A program made the position numbers and the translations under genes. The notes under the pieces are model-generated. The model was not told the DNA's origin and searched no databases. It was given only the letters and a program-made list of their open reading frames with translations. This document shows, in pieces, positions 35,134 to 44,311 of a DNA stretch of 64,000 nt. Each line of letters starts with the position of its first letter. Position 1 is the first letter of the stretch. Source of the stretch: Ktedonobacter robiniae (GTDB lineage: Bacteria; Chloroflexota; Ktedonobacteria; Ktedonobacterales; Ktedonobacteraceae); assembly GCF_016587375.1 (NCBI RefSeq), contig NZ_BNJG01000001.1, forward strand, positions 3,540,001-3,604,000, written 5' to 3'.

Positions 35134-38100
35134 ATGGAAAAGCGAGTACACTGGTACGAAAACCTGAGGCGTGAGCGCAAGCTACGCGGATTATCCCAGA
35201 GCGAGGTCGCGACTGCGCTCCAATGTGATACAAAAACCGTAGGGCGTTGGGAGCGAGGAGAAGCCTTTCCCAGTCCGTATTATATCCAGCGGCTGACCCA
35301 TTTTTTTCAGAAAGACGCGCTAACTTTGGGCCTGTTTGAGGATACTCTGGTACCTGAGACGGGAGAAGCATTGCCGCAGTTACAGGCAGCCACTCTACAA
35401 CCAGCGGAGCCAGAAACTGTGGCGCATACCGAGCCGCGCCTGGAGGTTATACCTCGTCATGAAGAGTGGGGCGAGGCTCCCTACGTCGAGGAGTTCTTTG
35501 GCCGGGACATAGAACAAGAACTCCTCAGAGGTTGGGTACTTGAGGGGGGCTGCCGAATCGTGGCGTTTCTGGGGATGGGTGGCGTAGGAAAAACTACCTT
35601 CGCGCGCGTTATCGCTGAGCAGCTCAAAAGTGCCTTCTCATCTGTCCACTGGTTCTCGCTCCAGAATGCGCCTACCCCTGAAACCTATATGCGCGCCTGC
35701 CTGCAACACATGGAGGCGCTGACCCCCACGGAGACCCTGTCATTTGAAGCCTCCCTCGCTCGCCTGTTGCGGTGCTGTGCCGAGAAGCGCTGCCTCTTGA
35801 TTCTCGATAACATGGAGTCGATCCTTCAGGGAGGCGAGCAGGCCGGGCGCTATCGCGTGGGCTATGAGGCGTATGGCCAACTCCTGACCCACCTCGGTAC
35901 CCATCCTCATCAGAGCTGTTTGTTGCTAACCAGTCGCGAGAAGCCGAAGGAGATTACACGCCTGGAGGGGGGGAGCGCCCGCGTGCGCTCACTTGTGTTG
36001 CCAGCGCTGGGAGTGGCCGAGAGCCAGCAACTCTTGCAGGAGAAGGAACTGATTGGCTCAGATGCCGAATGGGAGGCGCTTCTAGGGTTGTACGCAGGTA
36101 ATCCCCTGGCGCTCAAGCTCGTCTCGGCCTCCATTCGTGAACTCTTTGATGGCTCTATTGGCGAATTCCTACGTGAGGGCGAGGCCGTCTTTGGAGATAT
36201 TTCGGTGCTTCTGGAGCAGCAATTTCATCGCCTCTCCAGCCTGGAGCAGGACCTGCTCCAATGGTTGGCGATTGAGCGCGAACCCGTCAGTCTCCAGACC
36301 TTGAGTGACGACCTGATCATCCCAGTCGCGAAAGGGGCGCTTCTGGATGCGCTCAATTCCCTGCGGCGGCGCTCGATGGTGGAGATAAGCGTCGAGCATC
36401 GTTTTACCCTACAGCCCGTGATTATGGAGTTTATGATTGAACGCCTGGTAGAGTTATTGTTTATGAACCTGTGTGCGGGCGACCTGGCGGGATGTAGCGG
36501 CTACGCGGTACTGAAGGCGCAGGCCAGCGACTACGTCCGCGAGAGCCAGGTGCGGCTGATTGTCCAGCCGTTGCTCAAGAAGTTGTTAGCAGCATTGGGG
36601 CATACGCATTGTGAGCGTCATTTGCGAACCTTACTTGATCGCCTACGTGAGGGGGAGGGTCTGGAGAGTGGCTATGGAGCTGGAAACATTGTGAATCTAC
36701 TTGTAACATTAAATGCGAACCTGCAAGGGCTGGATTGCTCCTCACTCACCATTCGCCAGGCTTATCTGCAAGGCAAAGTCTTTGCCTTTGTGAACCTGGC
36801 GCACGCCACGCTCTTGAACTGTGCGCTCAACGACTCCTTTGCCTGGATACTGTGCCTGGCGGTCAGCCAGGATGGACGCTTGCTCGCGACAGGTACCACT
36901 GTCGGGACCATACATGTCTGGAGGACCGATGACGCCACGCCTGTCCTGACCTGTAGTGGGCATAGCGAGGAGATACGCTCGCTGGCCTTTAGCCCGGATG
37001 GTCGCTACCTGGCGAGTGGGAGCGAGGACCATACGGTGCGTCTTTGGGAGGTCGAGAGTGGAGCCTGTCAGCATATCTTACATGGGCATCGCGACCAGGT
37101 GCGCACCGTTGCCTTTAGCCCGGATGGACGCTATGTCGCCAGCGCGGGTGAAGATCGGCTCATTTATCTATGGGATACCTTTTCTGGGCATGTAGCGAGC
37201 GTACTGGATGGGCATAGCCAGAGGGTGCGCTCTCTGGTCTTCCATCCCAGCCTGCCATTGCTGGCCTCAACTGGAGATGAGACGACAGTACGTTTGTGGG
37301 ATTATGAGCAAGGTGCGCATGTCGCGACCCTGGCTGGGTCGAACCAGGCAGTGCGCGTCGTGGCCTTCAGCCCTGACGGACGCTTGCTGGCGGCAGGAAG
37401 CGAAGACCACACGATTCGGCTCTGGCGAACGGAGGATTACGAGCAAGTCGCGGTATTGCAGGGCCAGGGGAGCCGCGTTCGTACCATGCATTTTAGTGCC
37501 GATAGCACCTTGTTGGCGAGCGCGGGCGACGATCAGATGCTGAATCTCTGGGATATGACAAGCCATCAACGCATCCACCAGGTACATGCTCACGGGAGTC
37601 GCATCTGGTCAGTAGTATTCGTTCCCAATACCACACAGCTCATCAGTACCAGCGAGGATGACACAATCCGTTGGTGGGACCGGCGGAGTATGCTCTGTTT
37701 GCGTACCTTACGCGGCTACACCGACCTGTTGAAGGCGCTGGCCTATAGTCCAGATGGGCGCCTGCTATTAAGTGGGAGCGAGGACCGTACCCTTCGCCTC
37801 TGGGAGGTAGAGACCGGGCGTAGTCTGCGTGCGCTGCGCGGACATCAGAATCGCGTCCGCACCGTTGCCTATAGTCAAGATGACTTTACTATTGCCAGCG
37901 GAAGCGAGGATGAGACAGTTCGTCTCTGGGACGCGCGCACGGGACACTGTCTTCGTATCTTACGTGGACACACACACCTGGTCCGCTCAGTAGTCTTCAG
38001 CGCCGATGGCTCCTTGCTTGCCAGTGGCAGTCATGATTTGACGGTATGCGTCTGGGAAGTCGCAACTGGCCAGTTGCTCAGACGCATAGAGGGCATCACT

Positions 38101-38700
38101 GGGTATATCTGGAAGGTCGCCTTTCATCCAGTCACCAGGCAGCTTGCCTGTGGCACTGACGATCCCGTAATTCGCTTATGGAACAGCGAGACGGGCGAGG
38201 TGGTGCGCGAATTTACCGGTCATACCCATCGTGTCTGGGCTATAGAGTTTAGCCCGGATGGGCGCTACCTGGCCAGCTGTAGTGACGATCTAACGCTGCG
38301 GGTATGGGACGTAGCGAGCGGAGCCTGTCTGCATATCATGGATGGCCATACTGGCTGGGTACGCACGCTGGCCTTTCACCCTGACGGCACGCTGCTCGCC
38401 ACGGGCAGCCATGACCAGACTATTCGCCTCTGGGAGGTGCAGACGGGGCGCTGCCTGGCGGTATGGCGCGGACATGAAGGCTGGATCTGGTCGGTAACCT
38501 TTCGTCCCGATGGGGCACAGTTAGCTAGTTGCAGCGATGATGGCACAATCAAGCTCTGGGACATGGCGAGTGGTGCCTGTATACGCACTCTACGCAGCAC
38601 ACGGACCTACGAAGGCACAAACATTTACGGCGTCATTGGCCTTTCAGAGGCACAACGCGAGGCACTCCACTTCCTTGGAGCCATCGAAGAGGAGATATAA
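35134..38700 (+). CDS. HTH - NB-ARC (STAND) - WD40 protein
   Basis: This 1188-residue protein has four parts. Residues 5-65 are an XRE-like helix-turn-helix (LRRERKLRGLSQSEVATALQ). Residues 120-420 are a STAND NTPase: FFGRDIEQELL, Walker A GMGGVGKTT (147-155), Walker B CLLILDNME (Asp225), LLTSREKP and GNPLALKLV, followed by a winged-helix region. Residues about 525-565 are pentapeptide-like (NANLQGLDCSSLTIRQAYLQG). From about 567 come 14 WD40 repeats of 42 residues each, enough for two seven-bladed propellers. STAND proteins switch on nucleotide-driven oligomerisation when the sensor repeats bind a target; the HTH suggests a transcriptional output. Its gene is divergent from the multi-GAF kinase gene. 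Confidence 0.93.
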   Translation: MEKRVHWYENLRRERKLRGLSQSEVATALQCDTKTVGRWERGEAFPSPYYIQRLTHFFQKDALTLGLFEDTLVPETGEALPQLQAATLQPAEPETVAHTEPRLEVIPRHEEWGEAPYVEEFFGRDIEQELLRGWVLEGGCRIVAFLGMGGVGKTTFARVIAEQLKSAFSSVHWFSLQNAPTPETYMRACLQHMEALTPTETLSFEASLARLLRCCAEKRCLLILDNMESILQGGEQAGRYRVGYEAYGQLLTHLGTHPHQSCLLLTSREKPKEITRLEGGSARVRSLVLPALGVAESQQLLQEKELIGSDAEWEALLGLYAGNPLALKLVSASIRELFDGSIGEFLREGEAVFGDISVLLEQQFHRLSSLEQDLLQWLAIEREPVSLQTLSDDLIIPVAKGALLDALNSLRRRSMVEISVEHRFTLQPVIMEFMIERLVELLFMNLCAGDLAGCSGYAVLKAQASDYVRESQVRLIVQPLLKKLLAALGHTHCERHLRTLLDRLREGEGLESGYGAGNIVNLLVTLNANLQGLDCSSLTIRQAYLQGKVFAFVNLAHATLLNCALNDSFAWILCLAVSQDGRLLATGTTVGTIHVWRTDDATPVLTCSGHSEEIRSLAFSPDGRYLASGSEDHTVRLWEVESGACQHILHGHRDQVRTVAFSPDGRYVASAGEDRLIYLWDTFSGHVASVLDGHSQRVRSLVFHPSLPLLASTGDETTVRLWDYEQGAHVATLAGSNQAVRVVAFSPDGRLLAAGSEDHTIRLWRTEDYEQVAVLQGQGSRVRTMHFSADSTLLASAGDDQMLNLWDMTSHQRIHQVHAHGSRIWSVVFVPNTTQLISTSEDDTIRWWDRRSMLCLRTLRGYTDLLKALAYSPDGRLLLSGSEDRTLRLWEVETGRSLRALRGHQNRVRTVAYSQDDFTIASGSEDETVRLWDARTGHCLRILRGHTHLVRSVVFSADGSLLASGSHDLTVCVWEVATGQLLRRIEGITGYIWKVAFHPVTRQLACGTDDPVIRLWNSETGEVVREFTGHTHRVWAIEFSPDGRYLASCSDDLTLRVWDVASGACLHIMDGHTGWVRTLAFHPDGTLLATGSHDQTIRLWEVQTGRCLAVWRGHEGWIWSVTFRPDGAQLASCSDDGTIKLWDMASGACIRTLRSTRTYEGTNIYGVIGLSEAQREALHFLGAIEEEI

Positions 38701-38774
38701 TATCGCAAGGTTATGAGACGTGCTGTGGTAAGACCTCTGGTCTTACCACAGCACGTCTCATAACCTTGCGATAT
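38700..38774. terminator. 36-bp perfect hairpin at the STAND gene stop codon
   Basis: Arms 38700-38735 and 38739-38774 are perfect complements with a 3-base loop. The left arm starts at the last base of the stop codon, and ATTTTG follows on the plus strand. It should act as the 3' end of the STAND transcript. Confidence 0.75.
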
Positions 38775-38894
38775 ATTTTGTTGGAACCGACGGGGGCGGT
38801 TCCAACGTGCTAGAGAATAGAGATAGGAGAGCGTCGCAAAGCGCACAACATTAATTGCTTGCAGTTCTCTTATAAGAGAGAAAGGCTGGATCTT

Positions 38895-39434
38895 ATGTCT
38901 ATCGAGAAAAAAGAGACGCTGCCAGAAGTTATCGCCGCCGAGTTTGAAAGTATACGTGATGATGAGGAGGCGCGGGCTATCTACGCACGTGTGTTGGGAT
39001 TGGGCCTTGTCGCAGGCTTGCGCTCAATGACCCCCTTTACGCTGCTTGACTGGACCAAAGAACGCGATCCTGAGCCGAAGAATGGCCTGGAGGAGTTACT
39101 GGCCTCGCCCGCGACCCGCGTCGTCACCAGCTTTCTCGCCACCGGCGAAATAGTAGGCGATAAGCTCCCCATGACCCCCTCACGTACCGAGCCAGCTCCC
39201 CTGATTGGCCGTCTGGGCATCGGCGCGCTGACCGGTCTGTTGCTCAGTCGCCGCTATGGCAAGTCGCTCTGGCTAGGTGCGGCTCTGGGGGCTGCAGGAG
39301 CCGGTGTCGGCACCTTCGCAGGCTATAATGTACGCTCATGGCTCACCAAAAACACCTTCCTGCCCGATCCGGTCGTTGCTCTGCTAGAGGATGGCCTGGC
39401 CCTGGGCCTTGGTTACCTCGCAGTTAAAGAATAA
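38895..39434 (+). CDS. DUF4126 family membrane protein
   Basis: This 179-residue protein matches the DUF4126 pattern: LGLGLVAGLRSMTPFTLLDW, GEIVGDKLPMTPSRTEPAPLIGR, ALTGLLLSRRYGKSLWLGAALGAAGAGVGTFAGYNVRSWL. Four or so hydrophobic, Gly/Ala-rich segments suggest an integral membrane protein. Its function is not established. The ATG at 38895 is preferred because GAGAAAGG precedes it; an upstream ATG at 38859 lacks one. Confidence 0.8.
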   Translation: MSIEKKETLPEVIAAEFESIRDDEEARAIYARVLGLGLVAGLRSMTPFTLLDWTKERDPEPKNGLEELLASPATRVVTSFLATGEIVGDKLPMTPSRTEPAPLIGRLGIGALTGLLLSRRYGKSLWLGAALGAAGAGVGTFAGYNVRSWLTKNTFLPDPVVALLEDGLALGLGYLAVKE

Positions 39435-39436
39435 AC

Positions 39437-39504
39437 AGTATTACTAAAGAGAAGGCCGCGCTGTGTCTCCTGGGGCATAGCGCGGCCTTCTCTTTAGTAA
39501 TACT
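39437..39504. terminator. 26-bp perfect hairpin after the DUF4126 gene
   Basis: Arms 39437-39462 and 39479-39504 are perfect complements with a 16-base loop. It starts two bases after the DUF4126 stop codon. No U-tract follows. Confidence 0.65.
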
Positions 39505-39649
39505 TGACTTATATTATCAAGTGTATCAACTCGACATTAGATCACAAATTTTGTGGGGAAACTTGATATTTGCGCGATACTCTGGGTATACTTTTAGGCA
39601 AGGTAGAGAATGCCTGGATTAAAAGAAGCTGTATTGTCTGGGAAGGAAC

Positions 39650-41110
39650 ATGGAGCTAATGATAACGACCGCAGAGCATCGATCCGATCGATACGTAAAG
39701 GGAACAAGAAAGTCAGCCTATGCGCGCCCACGCGTGGTGGGTATAAAGACCGAGGTCCCCCTGATTACTGGTGAGAAGGTACGCTATGTAAACCTGGATA
39801 GTGCGGCGAGCACGCCGCCACTGGTCAAGGTACGCCAGGCCGTCGATGACTTCCTCCCGTGGTATTCAAGCGTACACCGGGGCGCGGGCTATAAGTCGCG
39901 CCTCTCGACCCACCTCTATGAGCATGCACGCGATGCCGTGATGCGCTTCGTTGGCACGACGCCAAAGACGCACGTGGTGGTATTTGTACGCAACACAACC
40001 GAAGCCTTGAATCTCCTGGCTCACCGGACATTGCTGGAAGACGATGAGCTTATTTTGACGACGAAGATGGAGCACCACTCCAATCTCCTGCCCTGGTTTC
40101 GCAAGAAGCATGAGATAGTGCAGCTCACCGAGGATGGCCGCATCGACATGGCGGACCTGGAGCAGCGCCTGTATCAGCATGAGGGGAAGGTCAAGCTGAT
40201 TACCATCAGCGCCGCCTCGAATGTAACGGGCCTGGTCAATGATGTCCACCAGGTGGCGCGCCTGGCCCACGCGCATGGCGCGAAGATCGCCGTCGACGCC
40301 GCCCAGTTGACTCCACATCGACACATTTCGATGGGAACATACGGGACTGCTGATTGTATCGATATCGTGGCCTTCTCAGGCCATAAGCTCTATGCGCCCT
40401 ATGGTGCCGGTGCGCTGGTGGTTCCCGCTACTCTCTTCGCTGATGGCGACCCCATGCTCGTGGGTGGTGGTACTGCCTGCCTGGTGACAAGTTCGGGCAT
40501 TAAGTGGGCCACGGGTCCCGATCTAGAGGAAGCGGGTTCGCCAAATGTGATTGGCGTGGTGGCGATGGCTGCCGCTCTGGAAGAACTGATGCGCTTCGGC
40601 ATGGAGCGCGTGGCGGAACATGAGCGTGAACTGACACGCTATGCCATCCAGCGTTTGCAGGGTGTGCCAGGCCTTACCCTGCGCGGCCCTGCGTGGGAAT
40701 CGGTGCTGGCAGGTGAAGAGGATCGCCTGGGCGTCTTCTGCTTCACCATGGAGGGACAAAGCTATGAGAAAGTCGCCGCGGTGCTGGCGAACGAGTGGGG
40801 CGTCGGTGTGAGGAGTGGCTGTTTCTGCGCGCATCTCTACGTGGCGCACCTGTTGGGGATCTCCGAGGAGGACGCCTCAGAGGCGCGGGAACGTTTACTC
40901 ACAGGTCTCCCTGTCGAACTGCCAGGGATGGTGCGTGCCAGCCTGGGCCTGGCCAATAGCAAGGATGATATTGACCGCCTGGCATCTGGCCTGATGGCCA
41001 TCGCTCGCGGCGAGATCCGCGCCCAGTATGTGCATAATGAGCATGGCGACCTGGAGCCAGTTGGTGATAAGCATGCCTTCGAAGCCCACGGCATGAGCTT
41101 CCTCGCCTAA
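39650..41110 (+). CDS. Class V aminotransferase / cysteine desulfurase-like (SufS/NifS group)
   Basis: This 486-residue PLP enzyme has the class V pattern: ASTPPLVKVRQAVDDFL, VVFVRNTTEALNLLAHR, TTKMEHHSNLLPWF, KIAVDAAQLTPHR and PLP-lysine motif FSGHKLYAPYG (Lys246). The C-terminal part has GVGVRSGCFCAHLYVAHLLG, where Cys393 (or Cys391) takes the place of the persulfide cysteine of SufS-type enzymes. It may mobilise sulfur from cysteine, but it has about 45 extra N-terminal residues and no suf or isc genes beside it, so another substrate is possible. Two near-by ATGs (39650, 39659) follow GGGAAGGA; which is used is uncertain. Confidence 0.85.
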   Translation: MELMITTAEHRSDRYVKGTRKSAYARPRVVGIKTEVPLITGEKVRYVNLDSAASTPPLVKVRQAVDDFLPWYSSVHRGAGYKSRLSTHLYEHARDAVMRFVGTTPKTHVVVFVRNTTEALNLLAHRTLLEDDELILTTKMEHHSNLLPWFRKKHEIVQLTEDGRIDMADLEQRLYQHEGKVKLITISAASNVTGLVNDVHQVARLAHAHGAKIAVDAAQLTPHRHISMGTYGTADCIDIVAFSGHKLYAPYGAGALVVPATLFADGDPMLVGGGTACLVTSSGIKWATGPDLEEAGSPNVIGVVAMAAALEELMRFGMERVAEHERELTRYAIQRLQGVPGLTLRGPAWESVLAGEEDRLGVFCFTMEGQSYEKVAAVLANEWGVGVRSGCFCAHLYVAHLLGISEEDASEARERLLTGLPVELPGMVRASLGLANSKDDIDRLASGLMAIARGEIRAQYVHNEHGDLEPVGDKHAFEAHGMSFLA

Positions 41111-41129
41111 TAAGGGAAAGAGATGAGCA

Positions 41130-41154
41130 ATGGCCCCTATGCCATAGGGGCCAT
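41130..41154. terminator. 11-bp perfect hairpin between convergent genes
   Basis: Arms ATGGCCCCTAT (41130-41140) and its complement (41144-41154) enclose a 3-base loop. It lies 20 bases after the class V enzyme stop and 28 bases before the end of the kinase gene, so it can serve both convergent transcripts. Confidence 0.65.
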
Positions 41155-41181
41155 GCTGGCCTGGCCAGAAGCTTGAGGGAC

Positions 41182-43347
41182 TCATGGCGCAGGCTTAGAA
41201 ATCGCAATGATATTTCTATGTGCGTCGATGACAACGATGTTTTCGTTGTTGACCCAGTGAAGTACTCCTCCACCATACCCTTGCTCCGGCCCAGGTACAG
41301 AGCCTAGAAATTTTTTGGCGGTTGCATCCCAGAATGCAGTTGCATTCCAGAAGTAGATAATATTTTGCTGGTCAATTGCAGCTATAGTGTGTCCATCTGG
41401 CGACCAGGCCAGGTCAGAGAAAATAGATGCCTGTGTGCCAGCGATAAGATCAAAGGTAAATGTCTGTCTAGTTGTGAGTGACCAGAGGCTCACCGGCCCT
41501 GAATAAGGCGCGGCGGCGATCCATTTCCCATCGGGCGACCAGCGCACAACGATGCCGTTGTAGTCGGGAACCTTTGTTTGTGATAGAAGGAGCGCATACG
41601 TGTAAGTGAGCTGGCGAGAGCTTCCGATTTCCCAAACTTGTAACATGTCATGCACATTGCTGGTGGCTAGCATTTTGCTATCGGGTGACCAATCAAGCCC
41701 AAGCATGGCGCCCGTAGGAGCCATGTATTTGGCGACGACTTGCCCGGTTGTGGGATCGAGTATCTGAAAGTTCGCTGCCTGGCTGGCTCCTTCTTTCTGG
41801 ACCATTGCCAGGTAATTGCCGTCTGGCGACCAGGCCAGGTGTATGGTTACTTCGTTCGCCGGGGTAGATGTATCAGGTGCTGTAATCTGTGTGTGTTGCC
41901 GCTGCCGCCAATTCCAGATCGTGACGCTGCCATCGCCAGCGGCGGTCGCAAAGCGCTGGCTATCTGGCGACCAGGCAGGACGTGTCTCGGAGATGATATT
42001 TTCTTCCCCTGCCCAGATTGACTCCTGTTTACGAATATCCCACACATGAAAGATATTCTTAGCGAGGCTAATGCATGTGTGTCCATCGGGCGCGATGATG
42101 CTGGAATAAATTACTTGAGAATCTGTGGCGGCCTTGTCTAGTTTATTGAGAGAGGTGATAAGATTTTGTATCCCACCGATTGTCGCGCCACCAGCGATTG
42201 TGGCGACGCTTAGGGCCAGTCCTCCCGCGACAATGGCTCGCCGCGAGAAGCGTCGTCCAGGCGTGGATGGCCCGGGCTTTGGGGTCGGAACCTGGATCTG
42301 AACCTGGCCTGCCCCTGGCGTGCCACCAGGCATGCCCAGCGGTTGCGTTGGCGTATGAGGGCGAGTTTGCTGGTTGCTGCCAAGTATAAGAGACGCGATC
42401 CGAATACCCTGGCGGCGCGCGATACGCAGGATTTCGTGGTAAACCTCGGCGATGGTGGAGGGGCGCTCAGCGATATTGAGGCGCACCATACGGTCAACGA
42501 GCGTCGCTAGTTCAGTAACGCCTGCCTGTCCATAAGCGTATGAGGAGGAGAACTTAAAGGGGGTCTCCGCCGGGTCCTCACCTGAGAGCAGGTGATGCAG
42601 GAGCGCGCCGAGACTATAGATATCCGAGGCGGGTGTTGTCTGAGCCTTGCCATATTGCTCGGGTGCGGCATAGCCGGGGGAGCCAAAAGGGATGGTATCT
42701 CTGGCCTGGCCTGGTTTAAAATGGCGGGCGATGCCAAAGTCAATCAAATAGAGTTGCCCCGCCGGGCTGCGCATAATGTTGGAGGGTTTGAGGTCGCGAA
42801 AGATAACCGGGGGCTGGCGCGTATGCAGGTAGCTCAGCACATCGCAGAGCTGTAGCGCGATTGAGAAGATCTCTTCAAAAGCCAGGAGAGGCGCTGGCTG
42901 AGCTGAATGTCCAGGTGTCCCCCGGCCCTCAAGATAGCTTTCAAGCGTCTGGCCTTCGATAAAATCCATGACCAGGTACCAGTGTTCAGGATCGGTAAAG
43001 TGGTTATAGACGCGTGGTAGGTGGACATGCGTCAACTGTGGAAGAAGGCTTACCTCGCGATTAAAGGCATCCGTCGCCTCGATAGCTTGCTGAGGAGTAA
43101 GGTTGCGCAGGTTGATCTGCTTTAGCGCACGGACTGTATTCTGCTCCTGTGTATCCAACACTTTATAGACCGCGCCAAAGCCACCCAGGCCGACCTGCGC
43201 CAGGATGAGATAGCGCTCTCCAACGAGAAAAGGCGTCTCCTCCTCGCTCTCAGGTGACGTTAATTGGCGTTGGCAGGCGAAGCAGGTGGCGTCTTGCAGA
43301 GAATTGCCTGCCCCACAATGGGCGCAGTAGAGCGTTTCTAAGGCCAT
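41182..43347 (-). CDS. Zinc-ribbon Ser/Thr protein kinase with C-terminal WD40-like propeller
   Basis: This 721-residue protein starts with a zinc ribbon (Cys8, Cys11, Cys22, Cys25). A kinase domain of about residues 43-320 follows: GLGGFGAVYKV, Lys in VRALKQINL, FRDLKPSN, LIDFGIARH, GSPGYAAPEQYG, SDIYSLGALLHHLLSG. A proline-rich linker leads to one membrane segment (AIVAGGLALSVATIAGGATIGG), and the C-terminus has WD40-like repeats marked by the recurring PAWSPDSQRFA / LAWSPDGNYLA pattern. It is therefore a receptor-like kinase with an outside propeller or a tethered scaffold. No ligand or substrate can be named. Confidence 0.92.
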   Translation of the reverse strand: MALETLYCAHCGAGNSLQDATCFACQRQLTSPESEEETPFLVGERYLILAQVGLGGFGAVYKVLDTQEQNTVRALKQINLRNLTPQQAIEATDAFNREVSLLPQLTHVHLPRVYNHFTDPEHWYLVMDFIEGQTLESYLEGRGTPGHSAQPAPLLAFEEIFSIALQLCDVLSYLHTRQPPVIFRDLKPSNIMRSPAGQLYLIDFGIARHFKPGQARDTIPFGSPGYAAPEQYGKAQTTPASDIYSLGALLHHLLSGEDPAETPFKFSSSYAYGQAGVTELATLVDRMVRLNIAERPSTIAEVYHEILRIARRQGIRIASLILGSNQQTRPHTPTQPLGMPGGTPGAGQVQIQVPTPKPGPSTPGRRFSRRAIVAGGLALSVATIAGGATIGGIQNLITSLNKLDKAATDSQVIYSSIIAPDGHTCISLAKNIFHVWDIRKQESIWAGEENIISETRPAWSPDSQRFATAAGDGSVTIWNWRQRQHTQITAPDTSTPANEVTIHLAWSPDGNYLAMVQKEGASQAANFQILDPTTGQVVAKYMAPTGAMLGLDWSPDSKMLATSNVHDMLQVWEIGSSRQLTYTYALLLSQTKVPDYNGIVVRWSPDGKWIAAAPYSGPVSLWSLTTRQTFTFDLIAGTQASIFSDLAWSPDGHTIAAIDQQNIIYFWNATAFWDATAKKFLGSVPGPEQGYGGGVLHWVNNENIVVIDAHRNIIAISKPAP

Positions 43348-43535
43348 CGTTGATATCCTTGTATTGGCGTGGGCTGGCTGCCTGGTAAATAAGGGAAAGA
43401 GGTAGATTACGGAGGGATAAAACCCCTTATATAGTATAGACGCGCATTATTGGTTTTTGTTACATCAATTTTGTGTTCAAGTAAGAAAATTTAAATAAGC
43501 CGTTTTTTCTTATTGTGGGTAGTTTAGGATAAATA

Positions 43536-44192
43536 ATGCTGGAAGAAATTGAGAGATTGAAGCATGCTTTGCAGCATGTCTATTGGCTGGGTGGTTCACC
43601 TTGCGCGGGGAAAAGCTCGATTGCGAATGAACTTGTTACTCGTTATGGCTGGCGGCTATACCGCTGTGATGACGCGTATGCCAGGCATGCCCAGGAGGCG
43701 ACTGTGACAAATGAGCCAACGCTCTATCACTTAAGCCGCCTGACGCCTGATGCCCTTTGGATTGAGAGAAGCGTCGAGCAGCAGATTCGCGAAGAATTTG
43801 CTTTCTACCATGATGAGTGGCGTTTGATTGTGCGTGACCTTGAGGCATTGCCGCGTGATGTCCCTATCCTGGCTGAGGGATCGGCCCTATTGCCGGGGTT
43901 GGTTGCTCCTCTTTTGTGCGAGAGATCAAAGGCGATGTGGATGGTCCCAACTATGGAGTTCCAGTTAACGTACTATCAGCAGCGCGCCTGGGCCAGAGAG
44001 GTTGTGAGGGAGTGTCGTGATCCTGAACAGGCCTTTGAGAACTGGATGCAGCGCGATAGCGGTTTCGCGCGTGCCGTAATCCAGGAAGCGCGGCAATATC
44101 ACCTGGATGTAGTAGTCGTTGACGGCACACGCACCTTAGCGCAGAATCTGGCCTATGTGGAGCAAGCCTGGCGTGGTGATGTACAGGTTTAG
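43536..44192 (+). CDS. P-loop kinase-like protein (AAA_33/zeta-like), unknown substrate
   Basis: This 218-residue protein has Walker A LGGSPCAGKSSIA (about 19-31), then RLYRCDDAYARHA with an acidic catalytic-type Asp, DVPILAEGSALLPGLVAPLL, and FQLTYYQQRAWAREVVREC as a lid-like Arg-rich helix. The layout resembles small-molecule kinases such as shikimate or chloramphenicol kinases and the zeta-toxin group. The substrate is unknown. The next gene, on the same strand 120 bases on, is also unknown and may be co-transcribed. Confidence 0.7.
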   Translation: MLEEIERLKHALQHVYWLGGSPCAGKSSIANELVTRYGWRLYRCDDAYARHAQEATVTNEPTLYHLSRLTPDALWIERSVEQQIREEFAFYHDEWRLIVRDLEALPRDVPILAEGSALLPGLVAPLLCERSKAMWMVPTMEFQLTYYQQRAWAREVVRECRDPEQAFENWMQRDSGFARAVIQEARQYHLDVVVVDGTRTLAQNLAYVEQAWRGDVQV

Positions 44193-44311
44193 CGTGGAAA
44201 GCAGGATGATTGTTCAGGTATCTCAGAACGCTATACTGAATGTGGAATGGGTGGCCGAGCTGGGGATAAGGAGCTATTTTTTAGAATCGATGAATGGATG
44301 GAAATTGATGC

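Noticed and set aside
44230..44300. A stretch GGGTGGCCGAGCTGGGGATAAGG that recalls tRNA D-arm text
   Set aside because: No acceptor stem or T-loop sequence can be paired around it, so no tRNA is called.
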